Below are positions 62,383 through 64,000 of a stretch of DNA of 64,000 bases, in pieces. The stretch lies in NCBI RefSeq assembly GCF_009905535.1, contig NZ_JAAALA010000003.1, positions 109,203 through 173,202 on the forward strand, in the 5' to 3' direction. Under the pieces are notes generated by a model. The model had not been told where the DNA came from and made no database searches. It saw only the letters and a list, made by a program, of their open reading frames with translations. Positions within the stretch are counted from its first letter, which is position 1, and every line of letters begins with the position of its first letter. Position numbers and translations under genes: made by a program. The stretch comes from Caulobacter sp. SLTY. Lineage in GTDB: Bacteria > Pseudomonadota > Alphaproteobacteria > Caulobacterales > Caulobacteraceae.

Positions 62383-62976
62383 TTATGGTTTGGCTTTGGC
62401 CCACGACTTGGGGCCGTCCTGGAAGCGCCGCCGCAGCCCATCGAGGGTGTAGGCATTGCCCCATTCGAAATGGCGGTAGGCGGTGTCGAAGTCGGCGCCC
62501 TGGCCGTAGCCGAGGTTGGTCAGTGTGACCCGGGTCTGCTTGTCGCCGGCGGGGGCGAACTCGAGCACCGTGACCGTCTGGCCGAACGCCTCGGCGGCGG
62601 GGAAACCCTTGGGCGTCTGGATGTTGCGTATGGCCAGCATCCGGCCGGGCACATAGGCCTCGATCCGGTTGATGATGTTGTTGGGGTCGCCTTTTGCCGC
62701 CCCGACGCTGTAGCTGGTCTCCAGCGAGCCCCCCACCCGAAAATCGATGAAGGCGCTGGGCGAGGCCCAGGTCTTCCAGCCCGCCTCGGTGGTGAAGGCG
62801 GCCCAGACCTCCTCGACGCCGGCCGGCACGATCACCGAAAGCTGCAGGGCGCGCCGCCCGTCCGCCTCGACAAAGGAGGTGTTTTCGACGCCGGGATAGT
62901 CGCGCCAGCTGGGCTCCGCCGCGAAGGCGCCGCTGGCCAGGACAGCGGCGAGCGCGGCGATGATCAGTCTCTTCAT
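62383..62976 (-). CDS. Secreted SRPBCC (START/AHSA1-like) domain protein
   Basis: 197 residues. Signal peptide at about 1-19 (ending AFAAEP). SRPBCC ligand-cavity fold with VIVPAGVEEVWAAFTTEAGWKTW, VGGSLETSYSVG and VTLTNLGYGQGADFDTAYRHFEWG (AHSA1-like). An exported member is unusual for AHSA1 proteins, which are mostly cytoplasmic. Overlaps the TetR gene by 4 bases (ATGA), so co-expressed with it. Confidence 0.82.
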   Translation of the reverse strand: MKRLIIAALAAVLASGAFAAEPSWRDYPGVENTSFVEADGRRALQLSVIVPAGVEEVWAAFTTEAGWKTWASPSAFIDFRVGGSLETSYSVGAAKGDPNNIINRIEAYVPGRMLAIRNIQTPKGFPAAEAFGQTVTVLEFAPAGDKQTRVTLTNLGYGQGADFDTAYRHFEWGNAYTLDGLRRRFQDGPKSWAKAKP

Positions 62977-63596
62977 GCGGTCCCCCGGGTCTGTTCCGTC
63001 TGCGCCTGACCGCCGGCCGCAGTGGCCAGCAGGTCGAAATAATTCCGCAGCATCCCGACCGAGGCGTCGAAGGTCTCCAGCGTGCGGTGGGTGCGGGCCT
63101 GCATTACCCCGCCCTCCATGGTGGTCAGCACGAACACCGCCAGCTTGCGGGTGTCGGTTCCGGGTGGGAGGCGATCCTTGGACTGATCCAGGCAGCCCTT
63201 CACGTGGCGGACCCAGCCGTCGAAGTTCACCGACAGCATTTCCCGCACCGGCGGGTCGGGCTCGTGGATCTCCAGGGCGATGGAGCCGATCGGGCAGCCG
63301 TAGAGGCAGTCGGTGTCGGCCAGCATCTGGCGGTAGGCGCCCAGCAGGGCGAAGACCCGCTCGATGGCGTCATCCACCCCCTCCCAGGCCGGAGCCAGCA
63401 GCATCGGATAGATGCCGTCGCGGTACATCTCCAGCACGGCCAGCAGCACGTCCTGCTTGGTCGGGAAGAAATGATAGAGGCTGCCGGAATTGGCTCCGGC
63501 CTCGCGCAGGATGTCGGCCACCGAGGTGGTGTTGAAGCCCTTGTCCGAGAACAGCTTCATGGCGGCGAACAGGATGCGCTCGCGGGTCGGCTCCAC
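62973..63596 (-). CDS. TetR/AcrR-family transcriptional regulator
   Basis: 207 residues. N-terminal HTH at about 7-55 (RILFAAMKLFSDKGFNTTSVADILREAGANSGSLYHFFPTKQDVL, here read with interruptions) and a C-terminal TetR_C domain (CLYGCPIGSIALEIHEPDP, typical of YxaF/LmrA-like regulators). It heads the operon with the SRPBCC and membrane genes. A 7-4-7 palindrome lies 14 bases upstream of its ATG, so autorepression is likely. Confidence 0.92.
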   Translation of the reverse strand: MEPTRERILFAAMKLFSDKGFNTTSVADILREAGANSGSLYHFFPTKQDVLLAVLEMYRDGIYPMLLAPAWEGVDDAIERVFALLGAYRQMLADTDCLYGCPIGSIALEIHEPDPPVREMLSVNFDGWVRHVKGCLDQSKDRLPPGTDTRKLAVFVLTTMEGGVMQARTHRTLETFDASVGMLRNYFDLLATAAGGQAQTEQTRGTA

Positions 63597-63609
63597 GGGC
63601 GGTCTCTCC

Positions 63610-63627
63610 TGATTGAATGGTCAATCA
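63610..63627. promoter_or_regulatory. TetR operator, TGATTGA-ATGG-TCAATCA
   Basis: Perfect 7-bp arms with a 4-base spacer; outer bases extend symmetry weakly. It lies 13 bases upstream of the TetR start at 63596 on the minus strand. TTGATTGACC-type sites are known for TetR family members. Likely controls the TetR-SRPBCC-membrane operon. Confidence 0.75.
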
Positions 63628-63660
63628 AGAACAGCGTATTTCGGACGATCTGGCAAGCGA

Positions 63661-63688
63661 AAGGCTCCCCGCCGGAGCAGGGAGCCTT
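63661..63688 (-). terminator. Rho-independent terminator of the edge gene
   Basis: Arms AAGGCTCCC / GGGAGCCTT with 10-base loop. On the minus strand the stem is followed by TTTCGCTTGCC. It comes 21 bases after the stop of the secreted gene at 63710 and before the TetR operator, so the two transcripts are separate. Confidence 0.8.
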
Positions 63689-63709
63689 CTGCACCGGTCG
63701 GCCGGAGAC

Positions 63710-64000
63710 CTACTTGGTCCTCGGCTTGGCCGAGGCCAGCAGCTGGGCCTTGGTCTGGGTGCTGACCACGGTATCGCCGGTCTGGGTCAGCACGCTCTGG
63801 GCGACGCTGACCGCCTTGCCGTCGATCATCACGGTGGCGTTGGCGCCGCTGAGCGCGCCGATGGTGCCGATGGTGTTGCCCTGGCTGTCCTTCACCGTGG
63901 CGCCGGCGGTCAGGGTCGTCTTGGCGGCAGGAGACGCCGGCGTGGCCGGAGTCGCGGGCATGGCGGCGGTGTCTCCGGGGGTCGGGGGCGTGGCCGGTAC
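63710..64000 (-). CDS. Secreted Pro/Thr/Ala-rich protein, 5' end beyond the window
   Basis: The frame is open through base 64000. The residues visible upstream of the ATG at 63961 continue the same Pro/Thr/Ala repeat (VPATPPTPGDTAMPATPA), so the true start and probably a signal peptide lie outside. The C-terminal about 70 residues (TTLTAGATVKDSQGNTIGTIG, then VMIDGKAVSVAQSV) look like a small beta domain of the PRC/DUF-type seen in Caulobacter secreted proteins. Identity uncertain. Confidence 0.6.
   Translation of the reverse strand, partial: VPATPPTPGDTAAMPATPATPASPAAKTTLTAGATVKDSQGNTIGTIGALSGANATVMIDGKAVSVAQSVLTQTGDTVVSTQTKAQLLASAKPRTK

Overview
The window is GC-rich chromosomal DNA with dense, short-gapped genes and strong third-position GC bias. 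Gene content points to an alphaproteobacterium of the Caulobacterales (Caulobacter/Phenylobacterium-like). The clearest evidence is a DivL-type pseudo-histidine kinase with Tyr in place of the phospho-acceptor His. A Tad/Cpa pilus locus, the ispH-thrB-rnhA trio, an alphaproteobacterial purH leader and many hypothetical genes of Caulobacter type agree with this. No prophage, IS element, CRISPR array, tRNA or rRNA was seen.

Layout. 1-3.8 kb: 5' part of ileS (minus) and three small minus-strand genes. 3.85-11.96 kb: one giant autotransporter gene (about 2700 aa, minus) with an internal 453-bp tandem repeat. 12.2-13.5 kb: guanine deaminase. 13.7-20.7 kb: a reduced Tad secretion/pilus operon (cpaB, cpaC, cpaE, cpaF, tadB, tadC) without pilin, prepilin peptidase or cpaD. 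21-22.4 kb: two convergent Crp/Fnr regulators. 22.4-28 kb: amino-acid permease, DUF885 hydrolase, proC, YbjN-like gene, ubiK. 28-35.2 kb: lgt and a MidA-type methyltransferase, then a TetR-HlyD-ABC efflux cassette lying before pgeF. 35.2-39.2 kb: small secreted proteins, an SPFH/NfeD pair, and a MarR regulator with a Tat-exported nitroreductase-like lipoprotein. 39.3-44.4 kb: rnhA-thrB-ispH and argS. 44.4-52.1 kb: a low-complexity secreted protein, an SDHAF4-like protein, two paralogous HAHLNLLGW membrane proteins, rsmB, rpe, a heparinase-like gene and purH behind a ZTP riboswitch. 52.2-64 kb: hydrolase, SWIM protein, zincin, divL, enoyl-CoA hydratase, nrdB, GST, hemolysin III, purA, a TetR-SRPBCC-membrane cassette and an edge-truncated secreted protein.

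Between genes lie many long imperfect palindromes of about 110-175 bp in at least five sequence families. Some sit inside operons (cpaF/tadB, hlyD/ABC). In one family the two copies carry their core loop in opposite orientation relative to the arms. Regulatory sites supported by sequence are a ZTP (pfl) riboswitch before purH, perfect or near-perfect operators before two TetR genes and before the MarR/nitroreductase pair, a candidate NrdR box before nrdB, and two rho-independent terminators.

How the genes work together: the core consists of housekeeping genes for translation (ileS, argS, rsmB), purine synthesis (purH, purA), DNA precursors (nrdB), isoprenoid, threonine and proline synthesis, lipoprotein maturation (lgt) and cell-cycle control (divL). 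Accessory content is surface-directed: the autotransporter, the Tad machine, the efflux pump and secreted small proteins.
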